Positions 1 through 7,290 of a stretch of 10,872 bases of DNA are shown in pieces. The notes under the pieces were generated by a model. It was not told the origin of the DNA and searched no databases. It worked only from the letters and a program-made list of their open reading frames with translations. The translations under genes and the position numbers were made by a program. Position 1 is the first letter of the stretch; each line of letters starts with the position of its first letter. This DNA comes from a bacterium (GTDB lineage: Bacteria > Chloroflexota > Dormibacteria > Aeolococcales > Aeolococcaceae): assembly GCA_021850405.1 (NCBI GenBank), contig JAJZMA010000058.1, positions 1 through 10,872 of the forward strand, in the 5' to 3' direction.

Positions 1-843
1 GGGTCGGTCGCTGCATTTGGTGAGGGGGTATTGTCCCTGCGTCCGTCCCCGGGGCAGCAGCTCTGTGGTAGACACCTCCGCCAGCTGCTTGATCAAAGTC
101 CTGTTGTCGCATTTCATCAGCCCTCGCACCACCTGGTACAGGATGCCTACAGTTTTAGATGTACGCCTCAGGTGCATGGAGCAGCCAGGGACCAGCTGGA
201 GTTTGCTGAAGTTGTGGTGGCAAGGGAACGGGACAGCGTGGTGGATAACCCGGTGGTTTTTCCTGATGATGAAGCGCTGGTATCGGCCGGAAATTTCCAC
301 GGGCAGGCACTTTCCTATGTTGCTGATATTCTGGCAATGGTGATGGCCGATGTGGCAGCCTTGAGTGAAAGACGAATTGCTCGCTTGCTCGATCCAGCCA
401 CATCGCATGGCCTTCCGGCTTTCCTTGTGAAGGAGCCTGGCATAAACAGCGGCTTCATGATTGCGCAATATACAGCGGCTGACTGTGTTGCCAGATTGCG
501 TCACCTGGCGACACCGTTTTCTGTCCATAGTGCAGTAACCAGTGCAGGCCAGGAGGATCACGTTTCGATGGGATGGGGAGGAGCCCTGCGGACCCGCTCT
601 GCGATATCCTTCCTGCGTCACACTCTGGCGATAGAGCTTGTGCTCGGAGCACAGGCACTCGAGTTGCGAAAACCGCTTTCGCCTGCTCCGGGAACTGGAG
701 CTATCCTCAACTCTTTGCGCCAGCATGTTCCCACGATGCCTGGTGACGAGTTTGTAGCCCCACTGCTGGAACAGGCGGACAAGTGGATGCAGGAAGAAGA
801 CACGAGAACACTTGTCGCATCAGTGCTGGCGCCACGGATGTAG
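1..843 (+). CDS. hutH: histidine ammonia-lyase, C-terminal part (5' end outside window)
   Basis: Histidine ammonia-lyase removes ammonia from L-histidine to give urocanate, the first step of histidine degradation, in the cytoplasm. The reading frame is open from base 1, so the gene enters from the left; 280 codons are visible, a bit over half of the usual ~500-residue enzyme. The visible part carries VQDAYSFRC (about residues 46-54 of the fragment), GNFHGQ (about 97-102), SERRIARLLDPATSHGLPAF, and TSAGQEDHVSMG (Glu about 185). These match family positions equivalent to Tyr280, Arg283, Phe329 and Glu414 of the Pseudomonas enzyme, so the retained half looks catalytically intact. The Ala-Ser-Gly segment that forms the MIO cofactor lies in the missing N-terminal part. 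Phenylalanine/tyrosine ammonia-lyases share the fold, but the QED motif and overall match favour histidine. No other hut gene lies downstream in the window; the next gene-like stretch is convergent. Confidence 0.94.
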   Translation, partial: GSVAAFGEGVLSLRPSPGQQLCGRHLRQLLDQSPVVAFHQPSHHLVQDAYSFRCTPQVHGAARDQLEFAEVVVARERDSVVDNPVVFPDDEALVSAGNFHGQALSYVADILAMVMADVAALSERRIARLLDPATSHGLPAFLVKEPGINSGFMIAQYTAADCVARLRHLATPFSVHSAVTSAGQEDHVSMGWGGALRTRSAISFLRHTLAIELVLGAQALELRKPLSPAPGTGAILNSLRQHVPTMPGDEFVAPLLEQADKWMQEEDTRTLVASVLAPRM

Positions 844-846
844 CGT

Positions 847-1212
847 TCAGGATGGGGCCGGATCAGCCGGGGATTTTGCACTCCCCCTGGGCAAGGCCGT
901 TGTTTCGTTCTGACTGCTGAACCTGGTGCGAAGAACTTTACCAGGGTCGTCCCCTGTACTACGGTTGCCATCCGCGACCAGATGGAGTTCCCATCCAAGC
1001 TGGGAACGAAAGGTGACCGATACGCTGTTTTCTCCCTGCTGAAGGAGTGTGGCATTCAGCTGTCAACGCGAGTTCGCAGATACGTTTCCTGACCATCCTG
1101 CACCTTGACTCTGACAGCGTACTGCCGCGTGGATCTTCACCTTTGGAGCATCGGTGATCCATGCCAAACTGCAAAGCATAGATAACAATGCGACACAAGA
1201 TAGCTGGTCCAT
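847..1212 (-). pseudogene. probable frameshifted remnant of a small, possibly exported protein
   Basis: No intact ORF explains this stretch, but its minus strand reads protein-like if two frame changes are allowed. Frame A starts at ATG 1212 (MDQLSCVALLSMLCSLAW, a hydrophobic possible signal segment, then TDAPKVKIHAAV). Near 1115-1120 the protein-like reading moves to the next frame (AVRVKVQDGQETYLRTRVDS), which hits TGA near 1058-1056. Frame A then resumes with QLNATLLQQGENSVSV, TFRSQLGWELHLVADGN and so on, to TGA at 847-849. Start and stop lie in the same frame (366 bases), so the two shifts would cancel. Frame A alone is interrupted by an in-frame TGA. Frame A also directly follows the stop of the 1282-1740 gene, so this could be its degraded neighbour or former extension. 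I do not recognise a family. Sequencing indels, or a chance protein-like reading, are the alternatives. Confidence 0.38.
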
Positions 1213-1281
1213 GGGAGTGGAGCCAGGAGCGCCTTGCAGACCTAAAGGTGCCTTATCTGCGTGCCCAGCCTGGATGCGGCC

Positions 1282-1740
1282 TCAGGCGAGTGCCTGGCCC
1301 TTTTCCATTCCCGTCATCTTGCCGAGTGCATCCCCTATTGCTTTCTGCGTTGCATCTTGCTCACGCCTTTTCAGCTGTTTCCCGAAATCCAGGTATGACG
1401 CACGGACAGCCCGGTGGATCTGCCAGTTTAATAGGGGATTAGAGGACCGGAGTGGAATATCGCGCTTACGGTAGATACCAGGCTTGGGAAGCTCCCCTAA
1501 GGAGATACTTGAGGAGATCCTTGTTTCCGGTCCGTTTACCAGTGAGACGTCATGTACCTCCACTGCGCTGACCTTGAACGTGACTCCAGCGATAGAAATT
1601 GTTCCGTTGCGCGAGAATCGCGAGAATGTTCCGTTGTGGTGACGAGATCCGAGTTCATCCCAGGCGATAGCCGCGGGATCAGCCTTCAGCTTGCGGAGCA
1701 CCATCCGGAGCATTATGTCAGCCTGAGTGTTCCTGGTCAC
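1282..1740 (-). CDS. hypothetical protein, 152 aa, unknown family
   Basis: I do not recognise this protein. It begins with GTG at 1738-1740, preceded by a near-perfect AAGGAGG (plus-strand bases 1748-1754) with a 7-base spacer, which is strong support for real translation. The product is basic and soluble-looking, with no signal peptide or membrane segment. The middle (GTISIAGVTFKVSAVEVHDV, about residues 47-66) looks like beta strands. The C-terminal third (about 105-150) is charged, rich in Lys, Arg, Gln and Ala, and probably helical. A long antisense ORF on the plus strand is judged a shadow because it has no comparable ribosome-binding site. The gene lies 134 bases downstream of the DUF255 gene on the same strand, so co-transcription is possible. 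A direct repeat lies about 50 bases upstream of the start. Confidence 0.62.
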   Translation of the reverse strand: MTRNTQADIMLRMVLRKLKADPAAIAWDELGSRHHNGTFSRFSRNGTISIAGVTFKVSAVEVHDVSLVNGPETRISSSISLGELPKPGIYRKRDIPLRSSNPLLNWQIHRAVRASYLDFGKQLKRREQDATQKAIGDALGKMTGMEKGQALA

Positions 1741-1747
1741 GCCCTTG

Positions 1748-1754
1748 CCTCCTT
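1748..1754 (-). promoter_or_regulatory. Shine-Dalgarno AAGGAGG of the 152-aa hypothetical gene
   Basis: The minus strand reads GATCAAGGAGG followed by CAAGGGC and GTG. This is one of the best ribosome-binding sites in the window and fixes the GTG at 1740 as the start. Confidence 0.75.
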
Positions 1755-1789
1755 GATCCGTCTCGTGCTGAAACCGTAGCAGAGGTGCG

Positions 1790-1808
1790 CGGACAGACGC
1801 ACGGACAG
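1790..1808. repeat. direct repeat CGGACAG-N5-CGGACAG upstream of the 152-aa gene
   Basis: Two copies of CGGACAG (1790-1796 and 1802-1808) lie 12 bases apart start to start, about one helical turn, roughly 50 bases upstream of the GTG of the 1282-1740 gene. The second copy, with its flank (GACGCACGGACAG, 1796-1808), recurs exactly at 1397-1409 inside that gene. It could be an operator for a dimeric regulator, or chance. No good -35/-10 pair was found nearby. Confidence 0.25.
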
Positions 1809-1874
1809 TGGGAACCCAATCAACCGCAACTCTTCGCCAAATAATGGGTGATTAGTGGCCCAGGAACCATGAGG

Positions 1875-3917
1875 TTATACTGCCAACGGGTTTGCGGCTT
1901 CCAGTTGCGTGGCAAGGAGGCGGACATTGTCTGCAGGCAGCAGACATTGGTTGCCGATGCACAGCTGGACCGTATTTTGCCCAGTTGCCGAGTACATGGC
2001 ATCCTGTGTGGCTGGTAGCGACTCCAGGGAGGTGGCCAGCGTCTGTGGGATACAGAGGAGGCCGGGATCAAGCCAGCTTTCGGCCAGCAGGCGCTGTGAC
2101 CTGTTTGTGGGTGTGGGGGTCGGAGTAATGACTACCCTGCGCTCGCCAAGGAGAGCCAGGACGGTCTGTGCCATTGCAGGCAAGGAGAGCGGCGACTTGC
2201 CAATCGCACTGCAAAGCTGTCCGGCAAGCGCTTCTCCCAGTGCCTGCCAGTGTGCGTCGCCAGTAATGGTTGCAAGTTTTGCAAAGAGCAGTGCGGCCTG
2301 ACTTCTCCCCGATGGGGTGGGCAGGTCATCCACCATGAATGGAGCAGTAATCAGATCAGCCCTGGGTATTGCGTCAAGCCAGCGCCCGTCCGGATTGTTC
2401 ACTGGTCCGAATTGCTTCGCCATAGTCTGCGCAATCTCGGTGCAATGGAGGAGATATGACTTGTCTCCAGCATGCTGTGCCACCGCCAGCAGGGCAAGTG
2501 CGGCAGCAGTCCAGTCCTCAAGCAGGCCCGGAGTAGTGGACTGGTCTGGGTAGATGCAGTGTGGGACCGTTCTGCTGGTCTGCCATATCTCCACTATGTC
2601 AGTCAGGCTTGTCTGGGCGGCTTTTATGTAACGCTCTTCTTCCAGGAAACTGCCAGCTTCTATCAGGACCTGGGCCATGAGCATGTTCCAGCTGGTCACG
2701 CGCTTTGGGTCCATCAGTGGCCGGGGCCGTAGGTTGCGGGCGTCTTTCAGCCTTCGCTGCATCGCTATGAGCCGCTGCGCTGTTTCGGCAGGCCCGGTAC
2801 CTGTAGTTTTTGCCAGTTCGTGAAGCGCCAGTCGCTGGGTTATGAGTCCGCTCTCCTTGTCCCACACAAAAAGGCCAGCCCTCTCGAGCTCCGGATCCGT
2901 GCCAAGACAGGAGTTAAGCTCTTCCCTGCTCCAGCGATAGAATCCACCTTCCCCCAGCGTCGAGTCAGCGTCCTCGCTGGCACCAAACCCACCTTTTACG
3001 GCGAGGCGCTCCAGAACGTAATCCAGTGTCCTTTCACACGTCACACGATACAGTGGAGCGCTGGTGGCCATATATGCATGCAGGTAGGTTCGTGCGAGCA
3101 GCGCATTGTCATACAGCATCTTTTCGAAGTGCGGGATTCTCCATGCGGCATCGGTGGCGTATCGGTGAAAGCCGCCGTCTACCGGATCAAAGATGGCTCC
3201 CTTTGCCATGGCGGTAAGGGCCCTTTCTGCCAGATTTGTATACGTTTCCTGCCTGGTCAACTGTCCCATAGTCAGCAGCAGGTCCAGCGCTACGGCGTGT
3301 GGGAATTTGGGAGCTCCATCAAAGCCCCCGTGGCTTTTGTCCTCAAGCCCAACAAGTTTGTCGGCGGCATCCAGCAGCAGCTTGCCCGAGAGTGTGGAGA
3401 CAGGAAGTTTTGGCGGAACAAGCTGCTGCAGCAATCTCTGGCCGGTCGCATGCGCCGCTTGCCGGTCCTGCCTGTACGCCCGTGTGACTGCTTGGAGCAG
3501 GGCTGGAAACGCGGGCAGGCCTGGTCTTTCCACCGGAGGAAAGTAGCCCCCCGCAAAAAAAGGTAGCAGCTGGTCATCCAGGAATAAAGACAGCGGCCAT
3601 CCTGCGACACCCGAAAGGAGGATTGCCGCCTGCATATAAAGGGCGTCCAGATCCGGCCGCTCTTCCCGGTCCACCTTGATAGAGACGAAGTGCTCGTTGA
3701 GGATGGCAGCAGTCTCCTGATTGGAGAACGACTCACGCTCCATTACGTGGCACCAGTGGCAGGAACTGTAGCCAATGCTCAGGAAGATAGGTTTTTGCTG
3801 CGTCGCGGCGAGCGCAAAAGCATCATCTGCCCACAGATACCAGTCCACGGGATTGTCTGCGTGCTGGCGCAGATAAAGCGACCCGGTACGGTCTTTTGTC
3901 TTACGCAATAGGGGCAC
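1875..3917 (-). CDS. thioredoxin domain-containing protein, YyaL/DUF255 (SPATA20) family
   Basis: This is a full-length member of the family with an N-terminal thioredoxin-like domain and a C-terminal (alpha/alpha)6-barrel resembling glycosidase/epimerase folds. The exact biochemical role of the family is not settled. Family hallmarks are in order: [11 protein letters not shown] near the start, [18 protein letters not shown] with the CxxC pair at about residues 53-56, [11 protein letters not shown] (about 82-92), [54 protein letters not shown], and a late CIGNQCLLP. There is no signal peptide, so it should be cytoplasmic. I chose GTG 3917 (680 codons plus stop) because AGGAGG (3929-3934) lies 11 bases upstream and homologues begin shortly before the QHADNPVDW motif. 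An in-frame TTG at 3971 would add 18 residues but has no ribosome-binding site. A short Thr-Pro repeat (TPTPTPT) occurs near the C-terminus. It may be co-transcribed with the two upstream genes, across a 92-base gap. Confidence 0.94.
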   Translation of the reverse strand: MPLLRKTKDRTGSLYLRQHADNPVDWYLWADDAFALAATQQKPIFLSIGYSSCHWCHVMERESFSNQETAAILNEHFVSIKVDREERPDLDALYMQAAILLSGVAGWPLSLFLDDQLLPFFAGGYFPPVERPGLPAFPALLQAVTRAYRQDRQAAHATGQRLLQQLVPPKLPVSTLSGKLLLDAADKLVGLEDKSHGGFDGAPKFPHAVALDLLLTMGQLTRQETYTNLAERALTAMAKGAIFDPVDGGFHRYATDAAWRIPHFEKMLYDNALLARTYLHAYMATSAPLYRVTCERTLDYVLERLAVKGGFGASEDADSTLGEGGFYRWSREELNSCLGTDPELERAGLFVWDKESGLITQRLALHELAKTTGTGPAETAQRLIAMQRRLKDARNLRPRPLMDPKRVTSWNMLMAQVLIEAGSFLEEERYIKAAQTSLTDIVEIWQTSRTVPHCIYPDQSTTPGLLEDWTAAALALLAVAQHAGDKSYLLHCTEIAQTMAKQFGPVNNPDGRWLDAIPRADLITAPFMVDDLPTPSGRSQAALLFAKLATITGDAHWQALGEALAGQLCSAIGKSPLSLPAMAQTVLALLGERRVVITPTPTPTNRSQRLLAESWLDPGLLCIPQTLATSLESLPATQDAMYSATGQNTVQLCIGNQCLLPADNVRLLATQLEAANPLAV

Positions 3918-3928
3918 TCCGTCACTTT

Positions 3929-3934
3929 CCTCCT
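3929..3934 (-). promoter_or_regulatory. ribosome-binding site AGGAGG deciding the DUF255 start
   Basis: The minus strand carries AGGAGG eleven bases before GTG 3917. The alternative TTG at 3971 has no such site, so this supports the shorter protein. Confidence 0.5.
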
Positions 3935-3990
3935 GGCGACACGACCGCAATACCGGTGCGAACCGTTTCAAGCGCCGCTAAAGCACCGGA

Positions 3991-4005
3991 CCGCCTGGTG
4001 GGCGG
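3991..4005. other. short GC hairpin after the small BNR gene
   Basis: CCGCC-TGGTG-GGCGG forms a 5-bp stem with a 5-base loop, only a few bases past the stop codon (4010-4012) of the minus-strand BNR gene. No T tract follows on the minus strand, so it is not a convincing intrinsic terminator. It might attenuate read-through into the DUF255 gene or protect the message end. Confidence 0.25.
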
Positions 4006-4009
4006 CTTC

Positions 4010-4819
4010 TTAACTGTAGTGCCCGGCAGGACCATGCTTTTGCTGCCTCTTTCCCAGTATGACAGTCACAGCAGCCGCCAGGATTCCGGTTATGACAGTC
4101 AGCCCAGTGAGCAGCAGTGCGTTGCGCGCAAGAGCGGTGGCAGGATAATTGGGCGGTGCTGGCAGCGGTGCCAGGTGGTGGGCAAATACTCCGCGGCTGG
4201 TGGCGGCGTAGACGGTCTGGTTTCGCGGATCGGCGAGAACGGTATTCACGTCCAGGGGAAGGCCATTACTGGTGGAGAGCCAGGTTGTACCATCGTCTGG
4301 TGAGGTAAGTACGCCATAGCCGTAGGTGGCCAGATACAGGGCTTGAGATCCTTTGCGGAATGCGGATAGTCCGGTAATGGCTGGAGGAGCGCTTAACCCA
4401 CCTGCTGGTAACAGCAGAAGGCAGTTGACCCATGCATGATTCCGCAGACAGGAAACGGTTGCACCAGACGCACGTGCTGGCGATGCGCTTCCAGGCTGAG
4501 CAACGTAGAAAGCTGTACCTGGGGCCCTTACGTCGGTCTGGCACGGCATCTGCCTGGTGCAGTCTGGTGCAGTACTTTTCTTTGCTCCACTCGCAGAGAG
4601 AGCCCACCAGGTGCCGTCACTCTCTGCATACATGAGTCCGCTGGAGTATACGAGCTCCTCTACAGAGCGACCATTGAGGGCGACGGCAGTCCACCAGTGG
4701 GCAGCGGATACTGCAGGAGATCCAGCGAGGGCGGGTGAGGCAGTCAGGATCAGGAAAGGCAGGGCCAGTACGGGCCAGAATAGTCGGCGGGATGTCCATT
4801 GGGAGTTATGGGAGTCCAT
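4010..4819 (-). CDS. exported BNR/YCF48-like repeat protein with C-terminal membrane anchor (small)
   Basis: The 269-residue product has an N-terminal signal peptide: basic RR at 11-12, a hydrophobic core of about 13-27, and ALA|G cleavage near residue 32. It ends in one hydrophobic segment (about 234-256, around GLTVITGILAAAVTVILG) followed by a short basic tail, so it should be a type I membrane protein facing outward. Between these lie two clear BNR/YCF48-style units (ALYLATYGYGVLTSPDDGTTW and TVYAATSRGVFA). Such repeats normally build a beta-propeller, but two units alone are too few for a closed ring, so the N-terminal half may supply degenerate blades. Four cysteines (DCTRQMPC and SCLRNHAWVNC) could form disulfides outside the cell. 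ATG 4819 is preferred. An in-frame GTG at 4834 would overlap the upstream CPBP gene by 8 bases. With ATG the gap is 7 bases, so translational coupling with the CPBP gene is likely. Ligand unknown. Confidence 0.8.
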   Translation of the reverse strand: MDSHNSQWTSRRLFWPVLALPFLILTASPALAGSPAVSAAHWWTAVALNGRSVEELVYSSGLMYAESDGTWWALSASGAKKSTAPDCTRQMPCQTDVRAPGTAFYVAQPGSASPARASGATVSCLRNHAWVNCLLLLPAGGLSAPPAITGLSAFRKGSQALYLATYGYGVLTSPDDGTTWLSTSNGLPLDVNTVLADPRNQTVYAATSRGVFAHHLAPLPAPPNYPATALARNALLLTGLTVITGILAAAVTVILGKRQQKHGPAGHYS

Positions 4820-4826
4820 GATGCTG

Positions 4827-5699
4827 TTACCCACCGTACAGCCCCGGGAGAATTCCGATATCTATTGCTACGTCCAGGAACCCGTGGATGATGGCCGCGG
4901 CCCAGACGCTTTCCAGTTTTTGCGTGATCCACCCAAGCAGAAGGCCGAGCAGGAGTGTCAGCGGGAGCAGGGGAAGCGACGGCCCCTCATATTGCACTGC
5001 CAGGTGGGCGAGCGAGAAGATGCCTGCCTGGAGAAGATTGGCATGGGAGCGGGACATGCTCCGTTCGAGGACCGACAGCAGCATGGCCCGAAATGCAATC
5101 TCCTGGGCAATGCCCTGGAACCCATCACCCAGCAAGTAGCCCCATCCATTCTGGTGGAGAGAGAGGGTTGCGATTCCAAGGCGTCCCAGTGGCACAGCTG
5201 GCACGAGAAGGAGGATAAGGGTCAGGACCACGCATCCAGCAAGCCCGGTTCCATATGGGAGGATACGCCGCAGTGAGATACGGCGCCAGATGCCTGGGGT
5301 TGCGTTGGTGGCAAGAAGCGCAGCGAGCAGTGCCAGGGTGGTACAGAGCTCAAGTATCCCCCCCAGTCCAAGCGACAGGGCCGGGCTGCTCCAGCCGATC
5401 CGGGCTGCCAGGGAGGGGCCAGCCAGGTAGCAGCTGTACGGGAGGATAATTGCAGTTACAGACAATGCGAGCGGCAGCTGGGGTCGCGCTGCCGGGAGAC
5501 TGCAAACAGCTATCCATAACAGCCCAAGCGCGCTCAGTCGAAGAAGAAAAGGGTCTACTCCGTTTGGGTCCATGACTATCCTGGGGAGGAGAAGCACGGT
5601 GGCAAATGCACAGATCCAGATACCCAGGGTGAACATGCTGTACATGCTCTGTCTGTTGCTGCAGCCACGCCTGGCGGAGCTACTTCCGGGAACCAGCAT
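4827..5699 (-). CDS. CPBP family (Abi/Rce1-like) intramembrane metalloprotease homologue, motif 1 altered
   Basis: This 290-residue polytopic membrane protein has hydrophobic segments at about 22-40, 52-70, 76-96, 108-132 and 150-170, with more in the C-terminal half. The CPBP domain occupies about 170-285. Motif 1 reads QEIAFR (199-204), motif 2 FSLAH (228-232) and motif 3 HGFLD (272-276). In canonical members motif 1 is EExxxR and its first glutamate is important for catalysis; here it is Gln (codon CAG at 5103-5105, one base from GAG). The protein may therefore be a weak or inactive protease, or act as a binding or chaperone-like protein. Family roles include prenyl-protein processing, bacteriocin self-immunity and anchoring or cleavage of envelope proteins. 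It lies 7 bases upstream of the small BNR gene, suggesting a joint function. ATG 5699 has no clear ribosome-binding site; ATGs at 5645 and 5636 are alternatives that keep the CPBP domain. Confidence 0.85.
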   Translation of the reverse strand: MLVPGSSSARRGCSNRQSMYSMFTLGIWICAFATVLLLPRIVMDPNGVDPFLLRLSALGLLWIAVCSLPAARPQLPLALSVTAIILPYSCYLAGPSLAARIGWSSPALSLGLGGILELCTTLALLAALLATNATPGIWRRISLRRILPYGTGLAGCVVLTLILLLVPAVPLGRLGIATLSLHQNGWGYLLGDGFQGIAQEIAFRAMLLSVLERSMSRSHANLLQAGIFSLAHLAVQYEGPSLPLLPLTLLLGLLLGWITQKLESVWAAAIIHGFLDVAIDIGILPGLYGG

Positions 5700-5916
5700 G
5701 GAACAATTCTAGTCGGGGGAGACAGCAGCGCTGTTATCGGGAGCGGCCATCATCCGGCCCAGCTGGTGGCAGCTTGTCATCATCGGCGTGGTAACCCGCA
5801 GTCTCCTTTCCGGAATTTGAAGCTCGATGCATTTGGCTGAAGGTGTTGCCTTTTGTAATATGCGATATGTGGAGAACTGCTCCCAGGATGCGTCAGGGCT
5901 GGTATTCTGTTTGCCT
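5700..5916. other. divergent intergenic region between CPBP gene and large BNR gene
   Basis: These 217 bases separate two divergent genes and must hold promoters for both. One candidate promoter for the rightward gene is listed separately. The stretch includes an 8-base palindrome CAGCGCTG (about 5728-5735) and two ATCATC-containing words. I found no RNA gene and no credible small CDS: the minus-strand ORF crossing it has no ribosome-binding site and overlaps the propeller gene. Confidence 0.5.
5833..5861 (+). promoter_or_regulatory. candidate sigma-70-type promoter of the large BNR gene
   Basis: TTGGCT (5833-5838) and TAATAT (5856-5861) are 17 bases apart, each matching 4 of 6 consensus bases. 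This predicts a transcript start near 5868, which fits translation from ATG 5917 and argues against the earlier in-frame ATG at 5827. Prediction by eye only. Confidence 0.35.
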
Positions 5917-7254
5917 ATGCAGTCTTCTTTGCGCAGTAGCGCGGGCAGCAGAAGCTCGCTTTGGCGGAACATGGTGCTGGTGGTGTGTCTGTTTGCACTG
6001 TCTTTGTTTGTGGTACCTGCTGCTACCCTCGCGTCAACCCTGCCTGGCTATACTTTTTCTGGGCTGAAGTATGGTCGTGTCTGGAGCATAGCAGCAGATC
6101 CTGCAAGTGCCTCGATCCTGATTGCAGGGACAGACAACGGCATATACAGAAGCGTGAATGGTGGAGTGGCCTGGACTCATGAGGGACTGAGTGGTGTACG
6201 TGTCTGGGCAGTGGCATTTCTGTCGACGGGCGGTACCGTCCTGGCCGGGACAGCTGGGAGAGGCGTCTACCTTAGCCCCAATGCTGGAAGCAGCTGGCAG
6301 AGTGATAACGGGGGACTTTCAAACCTGGATGTCAGGGACATCTCAGTAGTTGGGAAGGTGGCGGCCCTGGGAACCAATAATGGGGTGTTCCTGTCTGCTA
6401 CTGGCGGTCCGTGGAGTTTTTCTGGTCTTGCCTCATACAGTATAAGTGCCATCGCAATAGTCGGCTCCCAGCCACTCACGATTATGGCGGGTGTTGACGC
6501 GGGCCCTGAAAATAATGGTTTCCTGTTCAAGTCTGTGGGGACCAGCACAGCGTGGTCACCGCTCCAGAATGGGCTTCCCGCACAGGCTACGGTTTCATCG
6601 CTCGCGGTGGGTCCAGTTGGACAGGCAGGAGTCCCTGCGCCGGTCCTGGTAGCCACCAGTCTTGGTACGTTTGTGTCGACAGACAATGGAACGTCGTGGA
6701 CAGCGTCCAAGGTCAACGGATTGCCATCTGGAGTGACAGTCAATTTTTCGACCCTGACTTTCGATCCTGAAAATCCGAATGTTGTTTATGCAGGAGATGA
6801 CTGGCAAGGGAGTACACCGACCGGTCCCGGTCTTTTCCGCTCCACCGATGGAGGTGCGACCTTCACTCCACTGGAGGCAGGCATTCTGCAGTCTCACCAG
6901 GAAGTGGAGGTGATCTCTGTAGCCAATGGCGGCCCACCGCTACTGGTGATAGGCGTCAACCTCCCTTCCGGGCAGGCGATTGTCTATCCCTATGTTGATC
7001 GCACCGCACCAGCGCCAGTGAGTGTAATCCCGTCTGCGAGCGCGCCAGCCGTCGTAGTGCCCGGGCCAACACCTTCAGTGCCAGCAACGCCAGGGCAGGT
7101 CGCCCCGGCAGCGCACCGTTCCGGCAAGCCTATTGATTTTGGGGTAGTACTCCGCTGGCCATTTCCGCTGGCTCCAGAGCTGCTGGTGCTTCTGTTGATA
7201 GGCTATCTGGTGGTGCGATGGATGCAGGATGATCGTGTGGAGAAGGCGCCGTAG
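5917..7254 (+). CDS. exported BNR/YCF48-like beta-propeller protein with C-terminal membrane anchor (large)
   Basis: The 445-residue product has a signal peptide (Arg at 6, 12 and 17, hydrophobic core about 19-36, cleavage near TLA|S at 39) and about six repeats of the pattern small-G-x-x-x-S-x-[DN]-x-G-x-x-W. Examples are AGTDNGIYRSVNGGVAW, AGTAGRGVYLSPNAGSSW, ATSLGTFVSTDNGTSW and GPGLFRSTDGGATF. Such repeats are known from sialidase/Vps10 BNR and YCF48/HCF136 proteins and form a beta-propeller. A Pro/Ala-rich linker (about residues 360-400) precedes a hydrophobic segment (about 417-435) and a short charged tail. The architecture is therefore a propeller held outside the membrane on a flexible stalk. 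It resembles the smaller protein at 4010-4819 and may be its paralogue. The start is uncertain: ATG 5917 gives the cleanest signal peptide and lies after the candidate promoter; ATG 5827 would add 30 residues. No strong ribosome-binding site is visible at either. The ligand cannot be inferred. Confidence 0.85.
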   Translation: MQSSLRSSAGSRSSLWRNMVLVVCLFALSLFVVPAATLASTLPGYTFSGLKYGRVWSIAADPASASILIAGTDNGIYRSVNGGVAWTHEGLSGVRVWAVAFLSTGGTVLAGTAGRGVYLSPNAGSSWQSDNGGLSNLDVRDISVVGKVAALGTNNGVFLSATGGPWSFSGLASYSISAIAIVGSQPLTIMAGVDAGPENNGFLFKSVGTSTAWSPLQNGLPAQATVSSLAVGPVGQAGVPAPVLVATSLGTFVSTDNGTSWTASKVNGLPSGVTVNFSTLTFDPENPNVVYAGDDWQGSTPTGPGLFRSTDGGATFTPLEAGILQSHQEVEVISVANGGPPLLVIGVNLPSGQAIVYPYVDRTAPAPVSVIPSASAPAVVVPGPTPSVPATPGQVAPAAHRSGKPIDFGVVLRWPFPLAPELLVLLLIGYLVVRWMQDDRVEKAP

Positions 7255-7259
7255 AGAGT

Positions 7260-7290
7260 GCAGTTGTAAAGAGCAGCTGTATGTTATTTA
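7260..7290 (+). terminator. possible weak terminator between convergent genes
   Basis: Just after the propeller stop codon, GCAGTTG (7260-7266) can pair with CAGCTGT (7274-7280), using two G-U wobbles, around a TAAAGAG loop. It is followed by AT-rich ATGTTATTTATT. The stem is imperfect and there is no clean U-run, so it is only a candidate. Its place in the 33-base convergent gap favours a terminator. Confidence 0.3.

Noticed and set aside
844..900. Possible bidirectional terminator between hutH and the convergent remnant
   Set aside because: Only 4-bp stems (CCGG/CCGG, TTGC/GCAA) can be drawn, with no T tract.
618..1055. 145-codon minus-strand ORF
   Set aside because: Runs antisense through the conserved end of hutH. 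Its upstream part is a different frame of the putative broken gene, and its composition is not protein-like.
2820..3566. 248-codon plus-strand ORF
   Set aside because: Lies fully antisense to the strongly conserved DUF255 gene, and its translation has no recognisable motif.
3965..3976. GTTTCAAGCGCC, similar to the start of the repeat-like word at the window end
   Set aside because: Only the first bases agree and the rest does not; most likely chance.
5709..5972. 87-codon minus-strand ORF ending just before the CPBP gene
   Set aside because: No ribosome-binding site, overlaps the signal-peptide region of the propeller gene, and resembles no family I know. It sits where promoters are expected.
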